DNA from: Streptomyces sp. WMMB303
Lineage (GTDB): Bacteria; Actinomycetota; Actinomycetes; Streptomycetales; Streptomycetaceae
Reading direction: 5' to 3'
Assembly: GCF_029351045.1 (NCBI RefSeq)
Contig: NZ_JARKIN010000001.1
Span: 1,636,001 to 1,700,000 of the forward strand
Length of the DNA: 64,000 nt
In this document: positions 46,931 to 58,740 of the stretch, one piece after another
Layout: the number at the start of each line of letters is the position of its first letter
How positions within the stretch are numbered: position 1 is the stretch's first letter
Notes under the pieces: model-generated
What the model saw: only the letters and a program-made list of their open reading frames with translations
Databases searched by the model: none
What the model was told of the DNA's origin: nothing
Made by a program: the position numbers and the translations under genes

Positions 46931-47833
46931 ATGGACATCACCGTTCCGAGACGCCGCAAGCAGGGCGGCCGGCTGCGCGGATTCCGCGGCAGGGCAGGGA
47001 AGCCAGGCGCCGGGAAGGCGACACGGCAGGCCAGGTCCACGGCCCGGCCGGTGCTGAGCGGTGCGGCGCGGGCCGGGTTCACCGGGCGCGGCGTGACGTA
47101 TCTGCTGGTCGGCGCACTGGCGGTGCAGGTGGGGTTCAGCGGCGGCAAGGGCGGCGAACAGGCCGACCGGGGCGGGGCGCTCCAGCAGGTGGCGGAGCAG
47201 TCCTTCGGCGGTCTGCTGCTGTGGGCGCTGGGCCTCGCACTGGCCGGCATGGCGCTGTGGCGGCTGTCCGAAGCGGTCTGGGGCGCCGCGGGGCCGGACG
47301 GCGACAAGGCGACCAAACGCCTCGCCTCCGCGGCGCGGGCCGTCTTCTACACGTTCGTCGCGTACTCCGTGCTGGCCTTCGCCGCCGGTGACAAGGGCAG
47401 CGGCAGTGGCGCCTCCGACGAGCAGTCGCGCGATGTGACGGCCGACGCGCTGGGGCTGCCCGGCGGACAGTGGCTGGTGGGCGCAGTGGGCGCGGGCGTG
47501 CTGATCGGCGGCGTGGTGCTCGGCGGGCGCGCGGCGCTGCGGAAGTTCCACAAGCATCTGCGCACCCACCGGATGTCCGCGCGGCAGCGGAAGTTCGTGG
47601 ACTTCACCGGGGTGGCGGGCGGGCTCGCCCGCGGTCTGGTGTTCGCCGCGGCCGGCGGCTTCGTGCTCCGCGCCGCGCTCACCTACGACCCCGAGCGGGC
47701 CAAGGGCATGGACGACACACTGCGGGCCTTCGCCGGGACCGCGGCGGGGCCGTGGCTGCTGGTCGCCGTGGCGGTGGGGCTCGTCCTCTTCGGGCTCTTC
47801 TCGTTCGCGGTGGCACGCTGGCGCAGCACCTGA
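46931..47833 (+). CDS. DUF1206 membrane protein
   Basis: A 300-residue integral membrane protein with three similar units, each with two hydrophobic segments, as in DUF1206: AARAGFTGRGVTYLLVGALAVQ, ASAARAVFYTFVAYSVLAF, and FTGVAGGLARGLVFAAAGGFVLRAAL followed by LLVAVAVGLVLFGLFS. The N-terminal 40 residues are basic. The function is unknown. The ATG at 46931 has GGGGAGGATCC upstream. It ends at the shared terminator facing isocitrate dehydrogenase. Confidence 0.88.
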   Translation: MDITVPRRRKQGGRLRGFRGRAGKPGAGKATRQARSTARPVLSGAARAGFTGRGVTYLLVGALAVQVGFSGGKGGEQADRGGALQQVAEQSFGGLLLWALGLALAGMALWRLSEAVWGAAGPDGDKATKRLASAARAVFYTFVAYSVLAFAAGDKGSGSGASDEQSRDVTADALGLPGGQWLVGAVGAGVLIGGVVLGGRAALRKFHKHLRTHRMSARQRKFVDFTGVAGGLARGLVFAAAGGFVLRAALTYDPERAKGMDDTLRAFAGTAAGPWLLVAVAVGLVLFGLFSFAVARWRST

Positions 47834-47901
47834 CCCCGAGGCGGGCCGGGGCCGGGCACCCGCCGGGTCCGCGGACCCGGCGTCCGCCCGGAGAAACCGC
47901 G

Positions 47902-47935
47902 GGGCCCGGGACCGGCGTCGGCCGGTCCCGGGCCC
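47902..47935. terminator. Bidirectional stem-loop terminator, 15-bp perfect stem
   Basis: Positions 47902-47916 pair with 47921-47935 around GTCG. It lies between the convergent DUF1206 and isocitrate dehydrogenase genes. Confidence 0.75.
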
Positions 47936-47952
47936 GGTGGGCGAGTGCGAGG

Positions 47953-50482
<2,530 letters not shown>

Positions 50483-51325
50483 ATGCTGCTGATCGAGGTG
50501 TTCGTACCCAAAGGCGCCCTGAGCGCAGCGGAGCAGCAGGCGCTGGGGCAGCGGCTCATCGACACCTTCATGGTGGAGGACGACAGCCATGCCCTCGAGG
50601 TCCTCGAAGCGCAGCGCGCCCTCACCCAGGTACTGGTGCACGAGCCCGCCGCCTGGGTGCTCGGCGTCCGGCCGCCCGCCGACCCGGCGGACCCGCCGCG
50701 GTATCTGGTGCGGATCACCGTGCCGGCGTCGTGGCGCAAAGAGATGTCGGCGCACTCGGTACGGATCGTCACCGACGTACTGGCCGAGACGGAGCGCGCC
50801 GCCGGACGCCACCCGGACCGGGTGCGCCGCGAGCCGCACGCGGTGGTCCTCGTGGACGGCATCTCCGAGGGGGGCGTCGGCCTGTACGGCAGGGCCATGA
50901 GCAGCCTGGACCTCACCGAGCTGCTCTCCCGGGAGTACCGCGACCGACGCGGGGAGCCCAGCCCCGGGGAACGCGGGGAGCCCGAGCACGCCGCCGACCA
51001 CCGGGAGGGGCCCGCGCAGGCGGAGCGGGCCTCGGCGGAGGGCGCTCCGAAGGGCACGCTGACCGACCCGATCTGCGGGATGAGCGTGGAGCTCGACGGC
51101 TCCACGCTCACCCTCGTACACGACGGAACCCTGTACGGCTTCTGCCACGGCCTGTGCCGGCGGGCGTTCGCGGACGAGCACGGACTCCCGCTCGGCGGGC
51201 AGGCCCGCCGCCCGGACGGTCCGCCGGATCAGGCCCCCGCGGCCGGGGCGGAGGCCGGAGCCGGGAAGGTCGGGTACTCCGCCCCCGAGACGTGCTGGAG
51301 GACCCGGATGACCTGGCACGAGTAG
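50483..51325 (+). CDS. Tautomerase-like domain fused to a YHS metal-binding domain
   Basis: A 280-residue protein. The N-terminal 140 residues start MLLIEVFVPKGALSAAEQQALGQRLIDTF and have IVTDVLAETERAAGRHPDRVRREPHAVVLVDGISEGGVGLYGR, like the 4-oxalocrotonate tautomerase/MIF superfamily, although the usual Pro1 is Leu. After a charged linker, a YHS domain at about 193-237 reads DPICGMSVELDG and LYGFCHGLCRRAFADEHG, with three cysteines typical of metal binding. The last 32 residues lie in a 97-bp overlap with the convergent GAPDH gene. The function is unknown. Confidence 0.75.
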   Translation: MLLIEVFVPKGALSAAEQQALGQRLIDTFMVEDDSHALEVLEAQRALTQVLVHEPAAWVLGVRPPADPADPPRYLVRITVPASWRKEMSAHSVRIVTDVLAETERAAGRHPDRVRREPHAVVLVDGISEGGVGLYGRAMSSLDLTELLSREYRDRRGEPSPGERGEPEHAADHREGPAQAERASAEGAPKGTLTDPICGMSVELDGSTLTLVHDGTLYGFCHGLCRRAFADEHGLPLGGQARRPDGPPDQAPAAGAEAGAGKVGYSAPETCWRTRMTWHE

Positions 51326-52692
51326 CCGAACTCGTTGTCGTACCAGAGGTAGAGGATCGCGTTGTCGCCCTCGACCTTGGTGGCGCCCGCGTCGACGATG
51401 GAGGCGTGGCGCGAGCCGATGAAGTCGTTGGAGACCGCGTCGGGGGCGCTGGTGAAGTCGATCTGGCGCTTGAGCGGCGAGGTCAGCGAGACATCGCGGA
51501 GGTGGTCCAGCACCTCCGCGCGGCTGGTCTCGCGCGCGAGCTGCAGGTTGAGGATGGCGATCGAGACGTCCGGCACCGGGACGCGGATCGAACTGCCGGT
51601 GATCGTCGCCTCGAGGTCGGGCAGCGCCTTGGCGACGGCGGAGGCGGCACCGGTCTCGGTGATGACCATGTTGAGCGGCGCCGAACGCCCGCGCCGGTCG
51701 GACTTGTGGTAGTTGTCCAGCAGGTTCTGGTCGTTGGTGAACGAGTGGACGGTCTCCACGTGACCGCGCAGCACGCCGTACTCGTCCGCCATCGCCTTCA
51801 GCGGCGGGACGATCGCGTTGGTGGTGCAGGACGCGCAGGAGATGATCCGCTCGTCCGGCTTGATCATGTCGTGGTTGACGCCGTGCACCACGTTGGGCAC
51901 GTCGCCCTTACCGGGCGCGGTCAGGATCACCTTGTCGATGCCCGGACGCAGGTGCTGGGAGAGGCCCTCCCGGTCGCGCCACCTGCCGGTGTTGTCGATG
52001 AGGACGGCGTCCTTGATGCCGTACGCCGTGTAGTCCACCGACGTCGGGTCGTCGGAGTAGATGACCTTGATCTCGTTGCCGTTGGCGATGATCGTGCTGT
52101 TCGCCTCGTCGACGGTGATGGTGCCCTGGAACTGCCCGTGGATCGAGTCGCGGCGCAGCAGCGAGGCCCGCTTGACCAGGTCCTGACCGGCGGCCCTGCG
52201 GACGACGACGGCGCGCAGGCGCAGGCCGTTGCCGGAACCGGCCTTCTCGATGAGCAGGCGGGCGAGGAGGCGGCCGATACGGCCGAAGCCGTAGAGGACC
52301 ACGTCCCGCGAGGCCCGGCGGTCGATCTTGTCGGCGCCGGTCGCACCGGCCACGGCCTGCGCCGTGAACTCCGCCACGGACAGACCGCGGTCGTCGTTCC
52401 GGTAGGTCGCGGCGAGCATGCCGATGTCGATCTGGGAGGGGCCGAGGTCGAGCGCGGTGAGCGCGTGGAGGAACGGCAGCGTCTCGGTGACGGACAGTTC
52501 CTCCCCGGCTATCTGCCGCGCGAAGCGGTGGACCTTGAGGATGCTGATCACCGACTTGTTCACCAGGGAGCGGCTGTGCAGCAGGACGGTGACGTCCCGC
52601 TCCCGGTGCAGCTTCCCGATGATCGGGATCATCGATTCCGCGATCTCCTCGCGGTGCTTCCAGTTGGTGAACACGTCGTCGTTGACAGTCAC
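51229..52692 (-). CDS. gap: Glyceraldehyde-3-phosphate dehydrogenase, long form
   Basis: A 487-residue GAPDH. The first about 125 residues form an extension (MTVNDDVFTNWKHREEIAESMIPIIGKLHRERDVTVLLHSRSLVN) found in a separate, longer GAPDH group. The core has VVLYGFGRIGRLLARLL for NAD(P) binding, the catalytic cysteine in IISCASCTTNAIVPPLKAM, and LYLWYDNEFGYSCQVIRVLQHV at the end. It may act in gluconeogenesis or with NADP rather than in main glycolysis; this is inference. The start is ATG 52692. Its 3' end overlaps the YHS gene by 97 bp. Confidence 0.93.
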   Translation of the reverse strand: MTVNDDVFTNWKHREEIAESMIPIIGKLHRERDVTVLLHSRSLVNKSVISILKVHRFARQIAGEELSVTETLPFLHALTALDLGPSQIDIGMLAATYRNDDRGLSVAEFTAQAVAGATGADKIDRRASRDVVLYGFGRIGRLLARLLIEKAGSGNGLRLRAVVVRRAAGQDLVKRASLLRRDSIHGQFQGTITVDEANSTIIANGNEIKVIYSDDPTSVDYTAYGIKDAVLIDNTGRWRDREGLSQHLRPGIDKVILTAPGKGDVPNVVHGVNHDMIKPDERIISCASCTTNAIVPPLKAMADEYGVLRGHVETVHSFTNDQNLLDNYHKSDRRGRSAPLNMVITETGAASAVAKALPDLEATITGSSIRVPVPDVSIAILNLQLARETSRAEVLDHLRDVSLTSPLKRQIDFTSAPDAVSNDFIGSRHASIVDAGATKVEGDNAILYLWYDNEFGYSCQVIRVLQHVSGAEYPTFPAPASAPAAGA

Positions 52693-52876
52693 AGATCTAT
52701 CTTTCGAGCTAGGCGGCGCTCATATGCTAACCCGTCCGGCGGAGTGCCCCGGACGGCCGGGCGCACAGCCGAACGCCTGGGCGAGCGACCGGACCGAAGG
52801 GCGGAGCGGACAGCCGGACGGTCCCGGTTCGGCGGTCTGACCGCCCGGCGGCGCGGCGGGACCACCGGGCCGCAGG

Positions 52877-54655
52877 TCACCGGCCCGGGTCACCGGGTCG
52901 CCACCGGCGGCCCGTCCCCCCGGCCTCATCGGTGACGCGGATCGCGAGGACGGCCATGTCGTCGTGCCCCGGAGAGTTCTTCACGCCACTGGAGAGCGCC
53001 TCCAGGAGCTGCGGCAGGGGACGGTCCCCGTACGCGGAGAGTGTGGACATCGCCCGCCGGATCCCCTCCTCGACGTCGCTGTCCCGGCGTTCCACCAGGC
53101 CGTCGGTGTACAGCAGGAGCACGGCGCCCGGCGGGATCTCGTACTCGTGTTCGCAGCGCTCGAGGCCGATCGCGGCGTCGAGCAGCAGGAGGTCGTGGGC
53201 GTCCAGCGTCGAGACCCGGCCGTCGGGCAGCCGCAGCAGCGGCGGCGGATGCCCGGCGTTGGACATCGTCAGCCGCCACCGGTCCTGCTGCGGGTCCAGC
53301 CGGGCGTGCACGGCGGTGGCGCCCGGCCCCAGCGGCAGGGCGGCGAAGGCGGCTTCGACCGCCGCCAGCGCGACGGCGGGCGAGCGCTCCGGGTGGCCGA
53401 GCGTGGCCTGGCGCAGCATGCTGCGCACCTGCCCCATCACGACGGCGGCCCGCATGTCGTGTCCGATGACGTCCCCGATGGACGCCACCAGGCAGGACCG
53501 CCGCCCGCCCGGTCCGGTCGGCAGCACGTAGGCGTCGTACCAGTCGCCTCCCACCATGTCCTGGTCCTCGGCGGGCAGGTACAGGGTGGACATCTCCAGG
53601 CCGGGCACGTCCGGCAGTTCGGTGAGCATGGCGGACTGGAGTTGCTGCGCCGTACTGAGCCGACTCTCGACGAACCGCATCCGCTCCACGGCCTGGCTCA
53701 CATAGCCCGCGACCGCGGTGAGCACCGCCTCCTCGGTCACGCCCAGCACGTGAGCGCCCGCCCAGGACCAGGTCAGCACCCCGCGGCGGCGGGCCAGCGG
53801 GACGCAGAACGCGGAGACGAGTCCGAGGGCGTCGTACCCCGCCACGGCCTCCGCGCTGTAGCCGGCCTCCAGGGCGGCATGGTCGGGGACGAAGACCGCC
53901 CGCTGCTCGCGCATCGCCCGGGCGCTGGGGAACCCGGAGTCCACCGCCATGGACGGGACGGCCGCCTCCATCGGCCGCACGTCCTCCGGTTCGACCACGC
54001 GCCGCAGCTCCTGACCGTCGGCGAGCAGCAGGCCCACATAGGACGGCTTGGCGGAGCCGTCGAACAGGTGGCGCAGCCTGCGGACCACATCCGTCAGATC
54101 ACGGGAGCGGGCCAGCTCGACCGACGCGCGCAGCAGGAGCCCGGCGTGGTCCCGGTCGCGCCGCACCTGCTCGCTGGCGATCCGCAGCCGCAGCTCGACC
54201 GAACAGGCGGCCGCGAGGTCGGCCAGATCGTGCAGCTCCGACTCGGTCCACTCGCGGGGCTCGTGGTCGATCGCGCACAGCGACCCCAGGGTATGGCCGT
54301 CGGCGTCCGTCAGCGGCATCCCGGCGTAGGCGATCACCTGGAGTTCGGATACGGCCAGACTCGAACGCGTCAGCGGGTCGAGTCGCGCGTCGTTCAGGAC
54401 GAGCGGCTCACCGCTGTGGACGACGTGCTGGCAGAAGGACCGGTTCAGGGGCGTCTGGCGCCGCTCCGCCCAGGGCCGGGCCAGCCCCACCATGCCGGGG
54501 AAGACCTGCCGCTCGGTCTCCAGCAGGGACACCAGCGCCACCGGGGCGCGGAGGAACCGGGTGACGAGCCGCGCGAACCGGTCCATGCCGGGGTCGGCGG
54601 CGGCCGTGAGCCCCGCGAGCCGCAGCGCCTCCGCCCTGCCCAGCTCCCCCGTCAC
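52877..54655 (-). CDS. GAF-domain, SpoIIE/PP2C-type serine phosphatase
   Basis: A 592-residue signalling protein. GAF domain 1 (about 25-165) has TPLNRSFCQHVVHSGEPLVLNDARLD and AYAGMPLTDADGHTLGSLCAID. A second GAF-like region covers about 180-330. The PP2C-type phosphatase domain (about 355-575) shows GGDWYDAYVLP, GDVIGHDMRAAVVMGQVRSMLR, SNAGHPPPLL and YTDGLVERRDSDVEEG, ending HDDMAVLAIRV. In Streptomyces such enzymes usually regulate anti-sigma antagonists. The substrate is unknown. The GTG at 54655 has GGAGGG upstream. It lies downstream of the SPFH genes on the same strand but after a terminator. Confidence 0.9.
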   Translation of the reverse strand: MTGELGRAEALRLAGLTAAADPGMDRFARLVTRFLRAPVALVSLLETERQVFPGMVGLARPWAERRQTPLNRSFCQHVVHSGEPLVLNDARLDPLTRSSLAVSELQVIAYAGMPLTDADGHTLGSLCAIDHEPREWTESELHDLADLAAACSVELRLRIASEQVRRDRDHAGLLLRASVELARSRDLTDVVRRLRHLFDGSAKPSYVGLLLADGQELRRVVEPEDVRPMEAAVPSMAVDSGFPSARAMREQRAVFVPDHAALEAGYSAEAVAGYDALGLVSAFCVPLARRRGVLTWSWAGAHVLGVTEEAVLTAVAGYVSQAVERMRFVESRLSTAQQLQSAMLTELPDVPGLEMSTLYLPAEDQDMVGGDWYDAYVLPTGPGGRRSCLVASIGDVIGHDMRAAVVMGQVRSMLRQATLGHPERSPAVALAAVEAAFAALPLGPGATAVHARLDPQQDRWRLTMSNAGHPPPLLRLPDGRVSTLDAHDLLLLDAAIGLERCEHEYEIPPGAVLLLYTDGLVERRDSDVEEGIRRAMSTLSAYGDRPLPQLLEALSSGVKNSPGHDDMAVLAIRVTDEAGGTGRRWRPGDPGR

Positions 54656-54865
54656 AGTCCCTCCACCGATGGCTCGCGGGCGTCCCGGCACCGACCCGGC
54701 ACCCCCACTGCGCACAGCCCGCGCCGACGCCGCAACCGGCATCCGCCAAAGCGAATGCATGCAGACAGAAGCGAATGTATCGCAAGAAACGGACATTGTC
54801 CTGCGGCTACCGGCCCCCGCCACAGGACAGGGTCGCCCGCCCGGCGGGCCGCCCCTCCCCTACGG

Positions 54866-54903
54866 TCCCGGGCCCGGCGGAAGGTGTTCCGCCGGGCCCG
54901 GGA
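54866..54903 (-). terminator. Stem-loop terminator of the SPFH operon, 17-bp perfect stem
   Basis: Positions 54866-54882 pair with 54887-54903 around GGTG. It lies 40 bp after the stop of the downstream SPFH gene. Confidence 0.8.
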
Positions 54904-54942
54904 TCAGGCACCTCACCCGCGAGCTCTCCCAGCAACCCGGGC

Positions 54943-56289
54943 TCAGCCGTGGTTTCCCTCGTCCGGGCCTGCGGAGCCGTCCGCCGCACCGGCCGCGTCC
55001 CCCGCCCAGGCCTCCCCGGCGGACAGCGGCGTCATCCGGGGCAGGAGCTGCGCGGCGAGCAGCGTCGAGAGCGCCGAGCTGTCCCCGCTTCCGCCGTCGG
55101 TACGCACGACGACCGGTCGGGGCGCCTTCCCCGCCAGCTCCGTGCCCACCTCGAGGCGGCGGCGGGCCAACTCGTACTGGAGCACCGCGCGGTTGTCGCG
55201 GTACGCCTTGGCCAGCGCGCGCTGGGCCCGGGCCTCGTTCTCGGCGGCGATCAGACCGCTGCGGCCCTCCGTCTCGATCTCGAACCGCACCCGCTGCGCA
55301 TTGGTCTCCTGCTCCTCCAGCAGTTGCGCCACCTGCTCGCGGGCCTTGTTCAGCGCGGCCTTCACCTCCACGATGCGCGCGTCCCGCACCTTCTTGGCCC
55401 GCTCGATGTCCATGCCGAGGCTGTCGATCCGGCGCTTGCGCGTCAGACCCCACTCCTGCTCGTAGGCGGTCCGCTCCTTGGCGACCCGCTCCCGGGTGGC
55501 CAAGTGCTGCTGGTACTGGGCCGGGAGCTGGACGTCCGGGATGTTGGAGCCGGTGATGCGCACCCCGTAGCGGGACAGCAGCCGGTTGAGCAGCTCCTGC
55601 ATGTCGGCCACGTCGGAGCCGCGCAGGTCGTACGCGTGCTCGGTGTGCACCAGGCGGGCACGCTGGCGGATGGCGTCCTGCACGGCGCTGGAGAGGACCA
55701 GGTCGAAGTTGCCCGCGCCGATCGTCCGGACGAAGAGCACCGCGTCGGTGATGCGGAACTTCAGGAAGAACTCGATCGACCGCAGCGGCACGTTCTCCTG
55801 CGTCGGACAGGCCATCACCGGCGCCGAGTACGGGATCTCGGTGGCCGTGTCGACCACGAAGTCGACCCGCGACCAGGGGTGCCACAGGTAGTGCCGCCCC
55901 GCGTCCAGGGTGCGGGTGACCGCGCCGTACCGGGTCAGCACCCCGTGGGTGCCCTGCTCGATCTCCACGATCGAGGAGCGCCACCACCAGAGCCCGCCGA
56001 TCACCAGCAGCACTCCGCCGAGGGCGTAGGAGAGCCCGGCGAGCGCGCCGTAGGCAAGGTCGGAGGCCCCCTCGGCGTCGGCACCGCGCAGCGAGAGCAT
56101 CACGCCCGCCAGCAGGGCGAACAGTCCGAGCCACAGCGGCAGCATCCACCACAGCCGGCGCCGGTGGCGCGGGATGATGACCGGGATCAGGGTGCCGGCC
56201 TCGCCGCCCCGCAGCAGTTGGGCGATCTCGCTCCAGGGCGCCACCGCCTCGGAGATGACCGACCTGCGGTTCGAGTGTGCGCTGCTCAC
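54943..56289 (-). CDS. SPFH/band-7 domain membrane protein, second of a pair
   Basis: A 448-residue protein with two membrane segments near residues 45-110 (LWWMLPLWLGLFALLAGVML and ALGGVLLVIGGLWWWR), then an SPFH domain that starts VEIEQGTHGVLTRYGAVTRTLDAGRHY. A long charged coiled coil runs from about 250 (TRKRRIDSLGMDIERAKKVRDARIVEVKAALNKAREQV). The tail is Ala/Gly-rich. Family members such as flotillin, stomatin and prohibitin organise membrane microdomains. Its ATG overlaps the stop of the partner SPFH gene by 4 bp, suggesting that the two act together. Confidence 0.88.
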   Translation of the reverse strand: MSSAHSNRRSVISEAVAPWSEIAQLLRGGEAGTLIPVIIPRHRRRLWWMLPLWLGLFALLAGVMLSLRGADAEGASDLAYGALAGLSYALGGVLLVIGGLWWWRSSIVEIEQGTHGVLTRYGAVTRTLDAGRHYLWHPWSRVDFVVDTATEIPYSAPVMACPTQENVPLRSIEFFLKFRITDAVLFVRTIGAGNFDLVLSSAVQDAIRQRARLVHTEHAYDLRGSDVADMQELLNRLLSRYGVRITGSNIPDVQLPAQYQQHLATRERVAKERTAYEQEWGLTRKRRIDSLGMDIERAKKVRDARIVEVKAALNKAREQVAQLLEEQETNAQRVRFEIETEGRSGLIAAENEARAQRALAKAYRDNRAVLQYELARRRLEVGTELAGKAPRPVVVRTDGGSGDSSALSTLLAAQLLPRMTPLSAGEAWAGDAAGAADGSAGPDEGNHG

Positions 56290-58043
56290 TGGTCGTCCTC
56301 CTCGGCGTGGTACGCGACGTCGGTCGCGGGTCCGGCGGGTCCAGCGGACTCGGCGGGCCCGGTGTTCCCGGCGCCCCCGGTTGTCCCGGCGGTCCCAGCC
56401 GACTCGGTCGGCTCGGCCGGCTCGGGGGCCACCGTGGGCCGCTCGGCCTCCAGCAGCGCACCGATCTCGCTCTCGCGGTCGGAGATCCGCGCGGACACCT
56501 CGTCCAGACGCTCCCGGACAGCCGCCATGTCGGCCTCCGTGAACAGCTCGCCGCCGTGCTCCCCCACCAGTTCACGCGCGAGGCGCAGGAAGTCGACCCC
56601 GGCCGCGTCGCTGCCGTCGGCCGTACCGCCGATCCGCACCAGCCGCGGCAGATGGTCGGCGACCTCCACCAGTGCGTCGAGGATCTGCCGCTGGTAGCGG
56701 TACTCCAGGATCTCGGGCGCTTCGGCCGCCGTCACGGCCCGGATGTCCAGGGCCTGGGCCTCCAGCAGCGCCGCGTTCGCCTTCGCCTCGGACTCGGCCT
56801 GCACATAGCGCTGCCGGGCCAGCGCCTCGGCCCGGTTGGTCTCGCGCTCCACGGCCGTGTCCATCTGCGCCTGGTACTGGGCGATGTCCGCCTGGATCGC
56901 GGAGAGCGTCTCGTGGCTGGTCGCCAACTCCTTGGTCAGATCGCCCTCGTCCTGCTCCTTGCGCAGCATCAGCGCGTACTCGTGGGTGTACGCCTCCTTC
57001 GCCATCCGCACCATCTCCGGCGCGGCCAGGTCCATCCGGTAGCCCCGGTCGGCCGGCTCCGCGTGTGTGATGTTGGCGTTGGTCAGCTCGACAGCGGGCC
57101 GGAACTGCTGGTTGAGCTGCTCCAGCAGCCGGCCGGTGTCCTCCCCGACCATGTCGTAGATCCCGGCGGCCTCCTGCTCGTAGATGAGGCTGCGGATGGT
57201 CTCGCTGACGGCGTTGCTCAGCTTCTCCTCGAAGCCGCGGACGGCACCGAGCGTGTAGACGAACTCGGTCGGGTCGCTGATCCGGAACTGGATGAAGAGG
57301 TCGATCGACGCCTTCACCCCGCCCTTGGTCGGCGCCTCCCGCACCGGCGCGTTGAACGGGTACTCGCGGACCGTGTTGACGATGTACGAGACGCGCTTCC
57401 ACGGGCTGATCAAAATGACCCGGCCGGGCCCGACGACCTTCTCCAGCTTCCCGAACCGGGTGATCAGCGCCTGGCAGCCGTCCGGAACCATGACCATGCC
57501 CTGCCGCCACCACACGAAGCCGATCGCGGCCAGCGCCACGACCCAGTAATGCAGTCCGAAGAGCGGATTGATCAACGGCGAGTCGTCCACGGTCGACACC
57601 ACAGCGGTTCCCACCGCGCCCAGCACCAGCAGCATCAGCACCGGGAGCATGCTCAGGAACGAACGGCCCTTCGGCAGCACCATCGGGCAGATCTCATGAA
57701 CCTGCTCGCCGTCCTCGCGCTTGTGCCCGCTCTGGTTGAGCGCCTCGCCCGCCTCGTCCAACGCGACGGTCCGCTGCGCCATCACGGTCGCGATCGAACC
57801 GCCCTGCTCCCGGGCCGCCGGGAAGTCCGCGGGATCCATCCCCTCGTCCTGCGGTTCCTGCACGTCCTGGTCCTCCTGGCCGGCCTCCCCCTGGCCCCGG
57901 CCCTCGGCACTCCGCCCCCGCGTGGGCCCCCGCCCGGCGGAGCGGCCCGTACGCCTGCGGACCTCCTCCTCCGCCACCTGCCGGGGATCGGCACCGGAAG
58001 CCACCGCGGAAGCCACCCTCCGTACGCTCTGCGCTCTGGCCAC
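56286..58043 (-). CDS. SPFH/band-7 domain membrane protein, first of a pair
   Basis: A 585-residue protein. A long charged and Gln/Asp-rich N-terminus (about 110 residues) precedes two membrane segments (FLSMLPVLMLLVLGAVGTAVV and YWVVALAAIGFVWWR). The SPFH domain has VPDGCQALITRFGKLEKVVGPGRVILISPWKRVSYIVNTVREYPF, then SNAVSETIRSLIYEQEA. The coiled coil around 370-470 is rich in Ala and Glu. The GTG at 58043 has AGAGGGGGA upstream. The operon is followed by a phosphatase gene beyond a terminator. The role in the membrane is unknown. Confidence 0.88.
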   Translation of the reverse strand: MARAQSVRRVASAVASGADPRQVAEEEVRRRTGRSAGRGPTRGRSAEGRGQGEAGQEDQDVQEPQDEGMDPADFPAAREQGGSIATVMAQRTVALDEAGEALNQSGHKREDGEQVHEICPMVLPKGRSFLSMLPVLMLLVLGAVGTAVVSTVDDSPLINPLFGLHYWVVALAAIGFVWWRQGMVMVPDGCQALITRFGKLEKVVGPGRVILISPWKRVSYIVNTVREYPFNAPVREAPTKGGVKASIDLFIQFRISDPTEFVYTLGAVRGFEEKLSNAVSETIRSLIYEQEAAGIYDMVGEDTGRLLEQLNQQFRPAVELTNANITHAEPADRGYRMDLAAPEMVRMAKEAYTHEYALMLRKEQDEGDLTKELATSHETLSAIQADIAQYQAQMDTAVERETNRAEALARQRYVQAESEAKANAALLEAQALDIRAVTAAEAPEILEYRYQRQILDALVEVADHLPRLVRIGGTADGSDAAGVDFLRLARELVGEHGGELFTEADMAAVRERLDEVSARISDRESEIGALLEAERPTVAPEPAEPTESAGTAGTTGGAGNTGPAESAGPAGPATDVAYHAEEDDQ

Positions 58044-58325
58044 AGTTCCCCCTCTGTCTCATCGTGCGCTCCCGCCATCCCACACCACGAGCAGCGCCGC
58101 AGCCACGGCGGGATCCCCGATCGTGACAGCACGGCGAACCCTTCGTTGCCTCCGGTACACAACGCCCGCCGCCATATGGGCCGTCGCCTCGTGCGGCTGG
58201 CGGCCCGCCGACCTGCTCACGGGGCAGGCGGCCATCCGTCATACCCCTCGACACCCCTCGATCCGCACCGCTGTCGGGCACCGGTGTGACGGCGCCCGCA
58301 GCGACGACGCTTACTCCCTCACCCC

Positions 58326-58559
58326 CGGGCGTCGGATCTGCCGGATCCCGTCATCGTCGACGACCTCGTGATCGAGGGCGGAAGGAAACCCATCATGCAG
58401 GCATGGGACCTTCGGACCGGCGCTGAGGTGTGGAAGGTGCGGCGCAGACGCACTCCGACAACGAGCCTCGTGTACGCCTCGGGAAGACTCCTTTACGGAG
58501 CGGGCAGGACTCTCTTCGCCCATGACGCACGTACGGGCAAAGGGCCATGGGCGCTTTGA
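58326..58559 (+). pseudogene. Remnant of a PQQ-type beta-propeller repeat protein
   Basis: A short frame reads DPVIVDDLVIEGG, then QAWDLRTGAEVWKV and LLYGAGRTLFAHDARTGKGPWAL, the blade pattern of PQQ-like repeat proteins (a typical whole protein has several hundred residues). No start with a ribosome site and no further blades are seen on either side. Most likely the leftover of a decayed gene. The remaining bases of the 58044-58740 gap show nothing recognisable. Confidence 0.6.
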
Positions 58560-58728
58560 AATCAATCTGCGGCACTATGGCCGAAGAGTCACGGCGATAC
58601 GCTTCCCGCGAGACGTCACCTTTCGTCATCGGCAGCGAATGTCGCCGCGTACACGGAACGCACAGGTGTGCCGTAGCGGTCACCCGGCGCCGCAGACCGC
58701 CCGGGACCGACGTCGCCTGATGCGACTC

Positions 58729-58734
58729 TATGAT
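58729..58734 (+). promoter_or_regulatory. -10 box TATGAT of a probable leaderless transcript
   Basis: TATGAT, a near-perfect -10 box, ends 6 nt before the ATG at 58741, which lacks a ribosome site. Confidence 0.6.
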
Positions 58735-58740
58735 CGTCGC

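Noticed and set aside
58044..58325. Plus-strand frame running from inside the SPFH gene into the gap
   Set aside because: No start signal, mixed codon use and no recognisable domain before the PQQ remnant.
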